A DNA stretch of 28,234 bases from Symbiodinium natans (GCA_905221605.1 CAJNDS010001220.1:1-28234); one strand, 5' to 3'; positions 18,037-28,234 are shown, counted from the stretch's first letter. Notes: generated by a model not told the origin, from the letters alone. Made by a program: numbers and translations.

Positions 18037-18474
18037 ATGCAGGATTTCTCGCACACGCAAGACATCTCGAACGCCCCCACGCCGATCCATCTTGCTCCAC
18101 GTCGCGGTGCTCGCTCACGCAGCCGCAGCCGCTCGGCCACTCCAACCGAACCACGGCGGCGTAGCCAAGAACCAGGACTGGCCCACAATATTTCTGAGAG
18201 CGACTGGATAAGATTGCAGGAGGCGCTCCAGCTGCAAGCAGAAGGATTGATGATGGCGCGCTCGCAAGTAGACGCGCTGGAGTGGCGTTTGTCATACAGG
18301 CTTGTGGAGCTGGAGGAGGCCTGTCCCGCGCACACAGCTGCCAGTCGCCACGTTGGAGATATGCACGACTACGTGGAGGCTGCTTGCCTCGAGATCAGCC
18401 ACACTCTGCGTAGGGTGGCCCGCCGAGCGCAGCGGACCTGCGATTTTCTCAGTGCCACATTGCAGCCAAGCTGA
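18037..18474 (+). CDS. Hypothetical small RS-repeat protein, 145 residues
   Basis: I do not recognise this protein. It has an Arg-Ser dipeptide run at residues about 27-34, followed by TPTEPRRRS, which resembles the RS segments of splicing-related or RNA-binding proteins. Residues about 50-95 and 105-140 are likely amphipathic helices (one with LQEALQLQAEG). No RNA-recognition motif or other catalytic domain is visible. The start is the first ATG of the frame and the end is TGA. Support comes from its non-repetitive composition and its position after a GA microsatellite, as for the other genes here. It may be an exon of a larger gene or a spurious frame; overlapping frames exist on both strands. 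Confidence 0.45.
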   Translation: MQDFSHTQDISNAPTPIHLAPRRGARSRSRSRSATPTEPRRRSQEPGLAHNISESDWIRLQEALQLQAEGLMMARSQVDALEWRLSYRLVELEEACPAHTAASRHVGDMHDYVEAACLEISHTLRRVARRAQRTCDFLSATLQPS

Positions 18475-18859
18475 CGCTATCGAGCGCCCTGTTGACTCTG
18501 CAGCCTCCCTATCTTCTTCTACACGCAGTTTTCGTCTTCCTCTGCTTGAAAAAACATGTCGTGTTTGTGAAGGACATTCCATTTCGCATATAAGATTGGA
18601 CTGCAAACTCTGAGTGCCCTGCCCTCATTTACGTCTGCCTGTATTGGTCTCTTACCGGCCAAAAAGACGACGGGGGGTTCTCATGCAGGACTTTGTCAAA
18701 AGTTTATCTTTCTTCGCCCCTACTCAAAGTCCGCTGCCCCGTTATGCGCCCCGGGCATGCCTGGGCCTCGGCCTGGCCAAGCCAGGGTTGCTCCGCCAGG
18801 GTTTTTACACACATTCCAGGTCGCCTGCTCACCTCCAGACTATCCCTCCTCCTCGCGCT

Positions 18860-20800
18860 TGCGAGGCTTCGTCGTCCTTCTGTGAAGGAACCATAACTTA
18901 GTTGCTGGCCGGGCTTCAAGGGCCCAGTTGCTGGCCAGGGCTTCAAGGGCCCAGATGCTTCTTCTCTATGAAGGGCCTGCCAAAGTTTATTACGTGCCCC
19001 CGCCAGGGTTGCCCCACCCCCCCCTGGCGCTGATGCAGGCAGAAGGGCAGCAGGCCATGGGGCAGCGACTACGCGCTGAGCGCCTGGCCCGCCACAGTGG
19101 CCCACGCCAGGTGGCCCCCACCAAGCTGGCCCCGTGCCCCCGCCGTTTGCTGATTCGTCGTCCTTCTCTATGTTGGAAGGACCCTTGCAGAGTGCCCCAC
19201 CAGGGCGGCCCCCCACCAAGGCGGTGGCCCCACCGTGTTAAAATGTCTGTAAATGGCCGGCCCTCACCAGGATGCCCCTGTGGGCTGACCTGCATGGCCC
19301 CGCCAGCGTCGTCGTCCTTCTCTATGAAGGTGTCAGGACTGCCTGGCAGCCGTTAGATGCTTCGTCGTCCTTCCCATGAAGGAAGGCAGGTGGCCCCCCC
19401 TGGCCCCGACCTGGATGGCCCCGCCAGCTTCGTCATCCTTCTCTATGAAGGTGCCAGGACTGCCTGGCAGCTGTTAGATGCTTCGTCGAGGCCCCACCAA
19501 GGCGAGGCGGCCCCCACCGTGTTAGGCTGTGGGTGGCCCGCCCACACCAGGATGCCCCCCGCCACATCCCCTATCAGGGTGACCCCCCCTGGCCCGGACC
19601 TGGATGGCCCCGCCAGCTTTGCCTGGCAGCCGTTAGATGCTTCGTCGTCCTTCCCATGAAGGCAGGTGCCCCGACCTGGATGGCCCCGCCAGCTTCGTCG
19701 TCCTTCTCTATGAAGCCAGGACTGCCTGGCAGCTGTTAGATGCTTCGTCGAGGAAGGAAGGCCCCAAAGATGACCCTCGCAGAGTGCCCCACCAGGGCGG
19801 CCCCCCACCAAGGCGGTGGCCCCCACCGTGTTGGCTGTGGGTGGCCGGCCCGCACCAGGATGCCCCCGCCACATCCCCTATCAGGGTGACCCCCCCTGGC
19901 CCCGACCTGGATGGCCCCGCCAGCTTCGTCGTCCTTCTCTATGAAGGTGCCAGGACTGCCTGACAGCGTTAGATGCTTCGTCGTCCTTCCCATGAAGGAA
20001 GGTCCAAAGATGACCCTTGCAGTGTGCCCCACCAGGGCGGCCACCAAGGCGGTGGCCCCCACCGTGTTGGGGTGGCTGTGGGTGGCCTGCCCCCACCGGA
20101 TGCCCCCCGCCACATACCCTATCAGGGTGGCCCCCCCTGCCCCCAACCTGCGTGGACTGCCGTTAGATGCTTCGTCGTTCTTCTCTATGAATGAAGGTCG
20201 TAAGATTACCCTTGCAGAGTGCCCCACCAGGGCAGCCCCCCACCAAGGCGGTGGCCCCCACCGTGGTGGCCGGTCCGCACCGCCACATACCCTATCAGGG
20301 TGGCCCCCCCCCTGGACGGCCCCCGCCAGCTTCGTCGTCCTTCTCTATGAAGGTGCCAGGCGTTAGATGCTTCGTCAAGGAAGGCCCCTTGATAGAGTGC
20401 AGGGCGGCCACCAAGGCGGTGGCCCCTACCATGTTAGGGGTGGCTGTGGTTGGCTGGCCCCCACCCCCGCCACATACCCTATCAGGGTGGCCCCCTTGGC
20501 CCCGACCTGGATCGACCTGGATGGCCCCGCCAGCTTCGTCGTCCTTCTCTATGAAGGTGCCAGGACTGCCTCAGCCGTTAGAAGCTTCGTCGTCCTTCTC
20601 TCGAAAGGAAGCCCCAAGATTACGCTTGCAGAGTGCCCCACCAGGGCAGCCCCCCACGAAGCCGGTGGCCCCCACCGTGAGAGGGTGGCTGTGGTGGCTT
20701 CCGGTTGGCCGGCACGCCCACCCTGCTACCGGTTGCCACCGCGTTCTGCTGGCGCGTCTGGTGCCAGGATTGCCTGGCAGCCTTTACAAGGAAGGCCAGA
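18860..20800. repeat. Higher-order repeat region built from short hairpin repeats
   Basis: Units of roughly 200-270 bp combine GCTTCGTCGTCCTTCTCTAT plus GAAGG, the palindromic CCAGGACTGCCTGG with CAGCCGTTAGATG, GCAGAGTGCCCCACCAGGGC, GGCGGTGGCCCCCACCGTG and CACATCCCCTATCAGGGTG. Two small stems recur: CCTTC-loop-GAAGG and CCAGG-loop-CCTGG. Related copies also lie near 13670, 14225, 14912 and 15100. Frames on both strands shift from unit to unit and are not called. The stretch 18475-18690 upstream holds nothing I recognise. Confidence 0.8.
19023..19080 (+). pseudogene. Relic fragment of the OTU-like gene inside the repeat region
   Basis: About 58 bases match 21521-21580 of the downstream OTU-like gene at roughly 85-90% identity by eye, including AGAAGGGCAGCAGGCCATGG. 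Translated, it reads LALMQAEGQQAMGQRLRA against LALMEAEGQQAMARRVRA in the gene. Both sides are ordinary repeat sequence, so it is a captured or left-over piece and cannot make a functional protein. Confidence 0.75.
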
Positions 20801-20870
20801 GTTGCCGGGGCCAGGTTGGGTGGTCTGCCAGAGATTTGCCCCAGCTTTGCCCTCACTTACCAGGGTTGCC

Positions 20871-20895
20871 CCCGCCAGGATAGCCCCTGCCAGGT
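20871..20895. repeat. 25-base boundary sequence shared with 15272-15296
   Basis: The 25 bases are identical at both places and include CAGGATAGCCCCTGCCAGGT. In each case they form the last minisatellite-like piece before a gene-bearing block. Confidence 0.75.
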
Positions 20896-20971
20896 GACCC
20901 CACTTGCCCCCCGCCAGCGTTGCAGGGCCCTGCCAAAGTTCTCCATTATAGTCGCCCCCGCCAAGGCTGCC

Positions 20972-20979
20972 TATATAAA
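20972..20979 (+). promoter_or_regulatory. TATA-like sequence upstream of the 21216 gene (weak)
   Basis: TATATAAA sits at the left edge of the polypurine microsatellite, 237 bases before the candidate ATG at 21216. It parallels the TATATAAATA at 15305. Function is a guess. Confidence 0.2.
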
Positions 20980-21062
20980 GAGAAAGAGAAAGAAAAAGAG
21001 CAAGAGAAAGAGAAAGAGAAGGAGAAAGAGAAAGAGAAAAAGAGAGAAAGAAAGAAAGAGAG

Positions 21063-21111
<49 letters not shown>

Positions 21112-21120
21112 GAGAGAAAG
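20975..21120. repeat. Polypurine GA / GAAA microsatellite
   Basis: About 145 bases of AGAAAGAGAAAG-type repeats followed by (GA)n, ending about 95 bases before the OTU-like start at 21216. Lys/Glu/Arg-rich frames over it are spurious. Confidence 0.9.
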
Positions 21121-21215
21121 ATGGTCCATGTTCATGATCGAAGGAAGGGTTTGCAGCATTTGTTGCCCGAGCTTGCTTTGTAGTCGCTAGTTCTCGCTTC
21201 AACTCTTCTGCCGCC

Positions 21216-23053
21216 ATGGCTTCGGGGACTTGTCTACCTGCAGACGCGGCAGAGACACACCTGCCACCTGCGGGGGTTTTGCTGCCGCATATGCGGCTGC
21301 CGCCGACGAACTTGGTTGACATGGCCGTGGCTGGGCCATGTCGCTGGGACGGTCCGCCGTTGCTGTGTCCTCCGGATGGTCTCTGTTTCTTATACGCTTG
21401 GCTGGCAGCCCGTTTGCCCGAGGAATGGGCTGCCGTGCAGAAAGACGACCACGGATTCATCTGCGACCCGGAGGAACAGCAAGTCTGGAAGGCCAAAGCG
21501 CAGAGTTTGCTAGACCCAGTCCTGGCGCTGATGGAAGCAGAAGGGCAGCAGGCCATGGCGCGGCGAGTGCGCGCTGGGGGCAGCCCAGGCGATGAGGAGT
21601 TCGCGTTCTTCGCGAAGGCTCTGGGCGGGGCGTTTCTCGTCACGCCCATGGAAGTACCATCGGCGGTACCGTGCATCTACGGCCAGGGACACGTGCACTG
21701 TGAGCTAGGCTTCGTCAACAGCGTGGATGCCGCCGGACACTCTGCAGGACATTACATTCTCTTGCGGAGCTGGGCGCCTGGCCCGAGCGCTTACGCCAGC
21801 CAGGCCATGCCCATTGCCACGGCTCGCCCAGCCTACGTTATTTCTCTGGACAACTCTGACACGGAGACGAGCCATGCCGGCTCTTCTGCCACGTGTTTTT
21901 CTTTCAACGACAATAGCAGCCCCCTCTTTGACGACGACGGTCTGGACTGCGAGCCGGAGAGTCAGGGCGAGACTGAAAGCCCCCCTGCCCGGAGGAAGGA
22001 AAATTCACTCGCAACCTTGGAACCCGGATCGCGCTCGAGGCCCACCGCAGGCAAGACACGCGGGAGCACAAGTAGCGCGCATGACTGCTTGCAGTCTGCG
22101 GACTCGGCAGACGCTCCTGTAACTGCTTCCGTAGCTTTCGGAGATACCACACGAATCCTGAAGATCAGGCCTCAGTGGCTACACCTCATTCTAGCAGGGC
22201 AGAAAACACTGGAGATACGTGGGTCCCCATGCCCGCACGTGGGCTGGGTGACGCTGGCTGCAGTCGAGCTCGATTTGGCACCAGCCACCGCCTCACCGAC
22301 GAAGAGAGGAGAGCCAACTCTCAGGCACTTTCAAAGCTCTCCTACAGCCACGCTTGGGCTTGGCCCATCGAGGAACTCAAGCTGCTGCCGAGCCCTATCA
22401 GAATACCGCGATGGGTCGCCCGTGCTTCGGTGCAATGGATTACTCGAGAGCGTTGGGAGGCCTTCGACGCGCAACGGCTCGAATCGCAGCGTCTCCCGTC
22501 CGCCGCAGCGAACCCGCAGGCAGGGGGCGAGCCTCCGGCTAACATAAGAACCACTCACGCTCTGCCTCGCATTTTCTACGCAGAATGCCCGAGCATGGTT
22601 GCGCCCCTGAGAACTGAGGCCGTGTGGCCCCGGATCCGACCGCAGGCAGCCTTCGGGAGCCTGAGAACGACGTTGGCGACGCCGTGCCTGACATACGCAG
22701 AGTGTCCGCAAAGGAAGCGGGGTCAAGCGGAGATGTGCTCTGGCACCGATGAACCGTGCGTGTTCAGCGCGCGACACCCTGGCCTGCCAGCGCGGCGTCC
22801 GCGGGAGTCGCCTCGCTGTACTTTCTGCAACGAGCCGGCCCTGGCAAACCTTGCCTCTACACCTTCTGGACGCGGCAAATTGACCCGCGCATTGAAGGCG
22901 TTCCGACTTGCAACTGACGAGAGGACCTACCATCGGGCCCTGGAGCGCCTACGTCGGGCGGCCCCTGCTCAGGCTGAGCAGATTTGTGCGCGCGCAGCCC
23001 TGAAGAAGCGGAGACGGCCACAGCCTGGTCTGGAGGGGAACGGCCGTCCGTGA
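21216..23053 (+). CDS. OTU-like cysteine protease / ASCH protein, copy 1, frame broken
   Basis: The ATG at 21216 (GCCATGG context) opens a frame with an OTU-like protease region. PPDGLC carries the candidate nucleophile Cys57, and GHYILL carries the candidate His179. A Ser/Asp-rich linker follows, then an ASCH-like start at about 22156 (ILKIRPQWL, then KTLEIRG). The first frame carries on to 22547, but homology to copy 2 moves to another frame near 22245: about 22 bases present in copy 2 are missing here. The second frame continues ASCH (WAWPIEELKLLPSPIRIP) and a cysteine-rich segment with CTFC, ending in TGA at 23051-23053. It lacks the Rep and helicase parts of copy 2. It is probably a truncated pseudogene-like duplicate, though a sequencing error cannot be excluded. 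OTU enzymes remove ubiquitin; ASCH is a PUA-like nucleic-acid-binding fold. Confidence 0.65.
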
Positions 23054-23221
23054 GCTGACCCATCCATCACGCCATGCCGGAGCACTACAGTTTCACCCCC
23101 CACCTTGTTAAGAATTCAGTGCATTTCAGCGCATGTCTATATTCCATGCGCACTAGAGACGACTTCCTTCACCGGCCCGTGCGCGCGAGGCAAACAAGTC
23201 TGCTCTGCGCGCAGTCACAGC

Positions 23222-23345
23222 ATTCGGGAGAGAGGGGAGTAGATAGATAGATGGATACATAGAGAGAGAGAGAGAGCACACAGCGTATAACCCAATATTA
23301 AGTATAGCTAAATATATGTCCATCTTATATATATATATATACATG
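23222..23345. repeat. GATA / GA / TA microsatellite upstream of the Helitron reading frame
   Basis: (GATA)n, ACATAGAGAGAGAGAGA and, after about 60 unique bases, a (TA)n run. It resembles the microsatellite at 15465-15570. The stretch 23054-23221 shows no gene. Confidence 0.85.
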
Positions 23346-23439
23346 CATGTTTCAGTCTGATTGTTCCTAAATTCGCATGTCCGTACCGATAACTGACAGC
23401 TCAAGCCTAGCAGGGGTGTGCAGACCCTTACCTTTTCTC

Positions 23440-26400
23440 ATGGCCTTGGCACTTGCTGCAGCGGCTGCAGATGCGCCGGGCGCGCTCCTGCCACATATGC
23501 GCCTGCCCCCTGCGGCGGCAGAAACCATGGAGGTCGCCGGGCCCTGCCGCTGGTCCGGACCGCCCCTGAACAGTCCACCTGACGGCTATTGCTTTCTTTG
23601 GCTGGCTTCTCTCGAGCCCGAGAGATGGCAAGCTGTCGCGAAAGACAGCATGGGTTTCATCGTGGACGCCGAAGAAGAAGGGATCTGGAAGGCAAAGGCC
23701 CGCAGCCTTCTGGACAAAGTCTTGGCTTTGATGGAGAGCGAAGGTGCACACGACATGGCGGGAAGTCTTCGACGCGGCGCCTATCCCGGGGACGAAGAAT
23801 TCGCCTTTTACACGCGAGCCTTAGGCGGGGCCTTCCTTCTGACTCCACTAAGCGAAGATAAGGCCTTTCCTGTGATTCATGGGGAGGGCCCTGTGCACTG
23901 CGAGCTTGGCTTCGTGTTTAGTACTGATGGAGCCGGCTACTCTTCTGGCCATTACGTGCTGCTGCGAAGCTGGGCGCCCGACCAGAAGATTGCACAGCCA
24001 GCCGCCAGGATGTCGCTGTCGGACTCGGACTCGGACTCCAACGCAAAGCTTCATTGCCCTCCGGAGAGAGCTGGGGCCCCACCCCTCGCTGATGACGCCG
24101 CCAGTGAGACGGATGACGACGCAGCCTGTCACACAGACGAGGGCGACAAGTACGTCTCCGAACATCCCAGCAGCAAACTTGACGACAACGCAGATAATGC
24201 CCAGGACGGCGAAGCGTCCAGGTGTGCCGACGCGGAGGGCGGGTCCACGGCCAAGCTCCAGACCACAGTGGCTGCTGCTTGCTGTGATTCCCAGCTAAAG
24301 GAAACTCCCAACAGTGACGCGCGCAGCGGCAGCGGCCTTCTGGACGGCGCAGGCGATGCCCGGGACGGCGAAGCGTCCAGGTGTGCCGATGCGGAGGGCG
24401 GGTCCCCGGCCAAGCACCAGACCGCCGTGGCTGCTGCTTCTGGCGCGGCGCCCTCCAGCTGTGATTCCCATCTAGAAGAAACTTCACCAACGCCGACAGA
24501 CAAGCGAGGCAAGCAGCTGCAGACGAGCACGTGGGCCACGGCTGCGATGGCATTTGGACGCACGAGCAGGATTCTGAAAATTAGACCCAAGTGGCTTGGA
24601 CGCATCCTGTCCGGCGAGAAAACGATAGAGATACGCGGAGAGGGCCTGTCCGCACGAAGGTTGGGTGACGCTTGCAGAGGTCAAGACACGAAGAATCCTA
24701 GCAAGGGCTCGAATTGGACGGAGCCGCCGCTTGACAGAAACAGACAGGCACGAGAACCACGAAGCGCTCCGAGAAATTTCGTACCCAGCGCCGTGGGCGT
24801 GGCCACTGGAGGAAGTCGAGGTCCTGCCTGCCCCGATCAGCATTCCCAGCTGGGTGGCGAAAGGCTCCGTGCGATGGATTACTCGCGAGAGGTGGGAGGC
24901 TTTCGACCGCGACCCGGGCCTCGAGGCGGCTCCATTCACCCCAACTGCATGGGCTGCGCGGCAATCGAAGAGGCGATCGGCCGAACAGGGCTGCGAGGAT
25001 GCAGCCCCTCAGAAGAAGCCCAAGCAGACAATGGCGCGGAAACGCTACGCGGCCGAGCTCTGCTCCACGCAGTCATGCATCTTCAACCCGCAGCGCCCGG
25101 GCTCGGCAGCGCGGAGGCCACGCCTGGCCAGCGCGTGCGCGTTTTGCAGCAAGGCGACGATGCAGACTGCGGCCGGTACGCCAGCCGGGCGAGGTCGTCT
25201 GACCAAAGCTCTCAAAGCATTCCGCACCTGCAGCAACGGCACTGTGCACGAGAGAGCCCTGAAGCGTCTCCGGCACTGGGCACCTGCCCACGCTGCGCGA
25301 ATAGAGAAATCGGCTAGCGCGCCTAAACGCCACAAGCCTGTCGAGGGGGGCCAGTGTGCCAGTGACAGTGCAACGTGGGAAAGCTGCAAAGCTCGCCGCA
25401 GGCACGTTGCGGCACCTCCCGATGGCCCGGCCAAGAAGGTCTATCGTTCCGCAGTCCTGGCGGATCAGCGCTACGCGAAGAAGCGATTCTACCCAGATGC
25501 ACCACGGCGCGCCCGAGCGTCAGGGTCGGAACTGCTCGCACCCGTCGACAACGACTGCGACCTCCCACCGGCGAGCCGCTCCGATGTTTCCATCGGCCTG
25601 CAGCGCTGGTGCACAGAGGGGGCCTGGGGAATGTGTACAAGCTGTCAGATGCTGCAGATGCGCCCGCTGCGACCTAGAGACCTGCAAGCAGAGGAACACA
25701 AGCCCGAGGTTCCTCGTTCCAGCTGCCGCCGCTGCGGCGCGAAACATCCGCACGTGGTGCCGCGCCCAGAGGACGTGCCGCTGCCATTGCGCGAGCTGCC
25801 CCACGACGTCGTCCAGGCACTTCGCCCTTTGACGATCGACGTGGGGCCGGTCACCCGCGCGGACAACGGCTATCGCAAAAAGGTTCGCATGACGACCTTT
25901 TCTTGGGGGCTGGAGAAGGTCGACGTGAAAGTCGAGAAACTACCTAAGGAGTCACGACGCCTCGCGCGTGCTGCGCTGAAGTTTCTGCGTCGGTCGTCGG
26001 ACAGTCTGTATGGGCATTTTTACGATCGCCACTGCTCCTTCTTGGACCAGAACGCTTCTGGGCCCACCCCGGAGGTGGCTCGCAGACCACTCCAGTTCAT
26101 TGAGGAGCCTGGCCTCGAGAACGCTCTCTGGCCGCACTTGTATTGGGATGCTAATATGTGCGAGTCTTACGAGCGCCTCAATCGGCGCCGCTTCCGGCAG
26201 CTAGCCGCCACCGAAGATCCGCAGGGCCAGGCCGAGACTAGCGATGCCGACGAGGCAGAAGATGTCGACGATCGCCGTCACAGCATCAAGCGTTCCTTCC
26301 TCTGCAAACTGCTCAGTCCCCTCCTTGGGTATGGATCCGACTTCGAGCTTCTGCAGTTCGTGTATGACCTGCATCTGTGGACGGATCTGGGAAGCAAGCG

Positions 26401-28234
26401 CAACGTGGCGGACGGAACCGCCATGCGGATCATGATGCGCGGACACCCGATGTCTCCGCTCTACTGGAAAGATGTGAAGAACGGCCTGCATGACCTCGTC
26501 CGCCAGATAGGCTACCCTCACCTGTATTGGACGCTGGCACCTTACGAGCGCAGCTTTCCGTACCACGCTTACTTGCTCGACGAGATGCAGAAGCTGCTGC
26601 GCGAGCGAATGCGACTGCCTGCCTTCGAGTGTCTGCACCTCACGCACACGATGCTGCAGGTAACTCGCAGTCTTCTGGCCGGGCGCGGAAGGCATCGCGG
26701 CACGGGCTGGACTCGGCATCTGCTGGGGAAGGGGCAAGGACTAGACGGCGTGCATTTCTTTACGCGCATCGAGTTCCAGGATGGATCCAAGAAAGCCGGT
26801 ACACAGCAGTATCACGGCTCGGGCCGTCCACATGTGCACGCACTGTTCTGGCTGCGAGATCCTGCGGCAGTTGACCTGGGGTCAATCGCAGCAGCAACTG
26901 AAAATCTCCCAGAAGCCGAGAACGATCTCGCCGCATTCGTTCGAGGCTCGCAGCGTGATGATGCCGGCGAGAGCCGCTGGCCGGTGCATGACGGTCCGCC
27001 GCAGTTTGACCCCGTCACGGGTGGCTGGACCCTTCCTCACACGCCGGACGACGCCGACCAGGGCGTTCGCGGGTACTTCCTCGACATCATGGACGCTCTG
27101 CGCTGCCATCAGGACTTACAGTGCAGACAGGGACGTGGTCTCTTGCTGGCGTACGTGGCCAAGTATGTGGCCACATGGTCCGACTCCTCGTACGACGAGT
27201 GGATGTCGGACGCGAGCAGCGTCACGAGCCTGTGTCGGAAGATACTATTCGAGTATCACCCGCTCGAGCCTGAGATGGTCCTGCAGCTGACGCAAGGTTT
27301 GCGTCAGTGGGAGTTTGGAACTGTCCAGACTGGTCGCCGGTCCGTACGTGCGCCGCATCCCTGGGACGAATCAGCTCAGCAGCCCTTGTTCGTACAAAAA
27401 TACATGGACTGCGCCTGGCGTGGGGAGACCATGTCCCTGCTGGAGTATCTGCGTAAAAGTGGGCCGCACGGTGAGATCGCTGCATGGCTGCGGCAGCGAC
27501 ACGAGGAGGCGCAGAATGCTGGCACGCAGGTGGACCTGGAAGAATTCGTGCGAGGGTACATGATGCGTGGAGAGCAAGTCGTGGCAGTCGATTATTTGTG
27601 GCGGCTGAATGACCGCTTCTTCGGTCAATGGTGCATGATGCACCTGCCTTTTCGATCCTTGGAAATCTTCCGGACCGTCCGGGGTGTAGACAGTGTTCCG
27701 GATCGTTATCGTGGGTTTGCCACGGCTCTTCTGCTCACAGACAATGCCGATGGTCCACATCGGGGGCACTGGCGTGATCTGGGTAACTTGGTCCGGGACA
27801 TGCAGTTGGAGGGGCACACGGACGCAATTATCCGGGACACACGGCTGTTTTTGGAGGCTGTCACAGTCGCTGTGAACGCATACATCGACGGCCGCATCGA
27901 CAAGACGGAGGAAGACAGTGTGGGCAAGCCTGTGGAGCAAGCTCGCCTTGGCCTGTTCGAAGGCCAGCAGCTGCTGTTTTTCAACGCCATACAGGAGCGA
28001 GTGACTCGCTCCCTGCAAGCACAGCAAGCGACGGACGACACAGACGTTGAACGCATCTTCTCGCAGCTCCGGGATCTGCAAAACCGGCCCTTGATTTGCT
28101 CCGGCAGGCCGGGCACGGGGAAGACGACGGTGGCCTTGGAATGTGCACAGTGTGCACTGGCCGATGGCGCGGCAGTGCTGGTGACCTGTCCCACAGCTCG
28201 GATGGCAGGCCGCGTGCGCCAGCGGCTTGGCGAC
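23440..28234 (+). CDS. Helitron-type transposase, OTU-ASCH-zinc-HUH Rep-helicase, frameshifted and cut by window end
   Basis: The frame is open from 23377, but the ATG at 23440 aligns best with copy 1. OTU-like region: PPDGYC with Cys51, GHYVLL with His171. An acidic linker with an internal duplication follows, then ASCH from about residue 378 (24571). One extra base near 24640-24650 shifts the frame; from there to 28234 the new frame has no stop. It reads the rest of ASCH, a CAFC segment (25136), a CxxC...CxxC zinc ribbon (25633-25735), Rep motif FFTRIEF (about 26756), the HUH motif HVH (26831-26839, in GRPHVHALFW), the two-tyrosine motif YVAKY (27152-27166), and a Pif1-like helicase start with Walker A GRPGTGKT (28103-28126). 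Known Helitrons use HUH Rep plus helicase for rolling-circle transposition. All catalytic residues seen are intact; the single frame break makes current activity doubtful. Confidence 0.8.
24198..24481 (+). repeat. Duplicated segment within the acidic linker of the Helitron protein
   Basis: About 105-125 bases at 24198-24303 are repeated at 24357-24481 with few changes; both contain GACGGCGAAGCGTCCAGGTG. In protein, GEASRCADAEGG occurs in both. The repeat stays in frame and copy 1 (21216) lacks it. Confidence 0.8.

Noticed and set aside
20726-21676. 316-codon minus-strand frame
   Set aside because: It runs through the polypurine microsatellite and is antisense to the OTU-like gene, which has recognisable motifs.
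24656-25317. C-terminal part of the frame that starts at 23377
   Set aside because: After the extra base near 24645 this frame loses all similarity to copy 1, whereas the next frame keeps it and runs into Rep and helicase; the stop at 25317 is therefore not the natural end.

Overview
The window looks like one end of a eukaryotic chromosome, most likely from a dinoflagellate-type protist. The + strand opens with (CCCTAAA)n, the C-rich strand of a TTTAGGG telomere, in the orientation expected at a left chromosome end. The coding part is GC-rich and carries a large Helitron-type transposase. The organism call is inference: TTTAGGG telomeres also occur in plants and green algae.

Positions 1-12542 hold no convincing gene. 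Nine blocks of CCCTAAA repeats, all in the same orientation, separate eight non-coding modules of about 0.5-2 kb. Modules at 94-726, 817-1319, 7321-8916, 9131-10854 and 10959-12446 share junction sequences (family A). Modules at 1484-3066, 3420-5410 and 5670-6880 share a different set of ends and carry stem-loops next to the telomeric repeats (family B). Inside are module-specific minisatellites, a conserved stem-loop core present eight times on both strands, and A-tracts phased at 10 bp.

Positions 12543-20960 are dominated by a 15-bp minisatellite (12735 to about 14800) and a dispersed family of short hairpin repeats (13670-15120 and 18860-20800). A block at 15300-18610 interrupts them and carries two unrecognised genes, a 563-residue lysine/serine-rich protein (15757-17448) and a 145-residue RS-repeat protein (18037-18474). 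A 58-bp relic of the downstream OTU gene lies in the repeats at 19023-19080.

Positions 21216-28234 carry two diverged tandem copies of an OTU-like cysteine protease plus ASCH-domain coding region. The first (21216-23053) stops after a cysteine-rich segment. The second (23440 to beyond the window) continues through a zinc ribbon, a Helitron HUH Rep nuclease with intact HVH and two-tyrosine motifs, and the start of a Pif1-like helicase with an intact Walker A motif. Each copy has one reading-frame break inside ASCH, at different places. Each of the four candidate genes lies about 95-170 bp downstream of a GA/TA-rich microsatellite.

All calls come from reading the sequence; no database search was possible.
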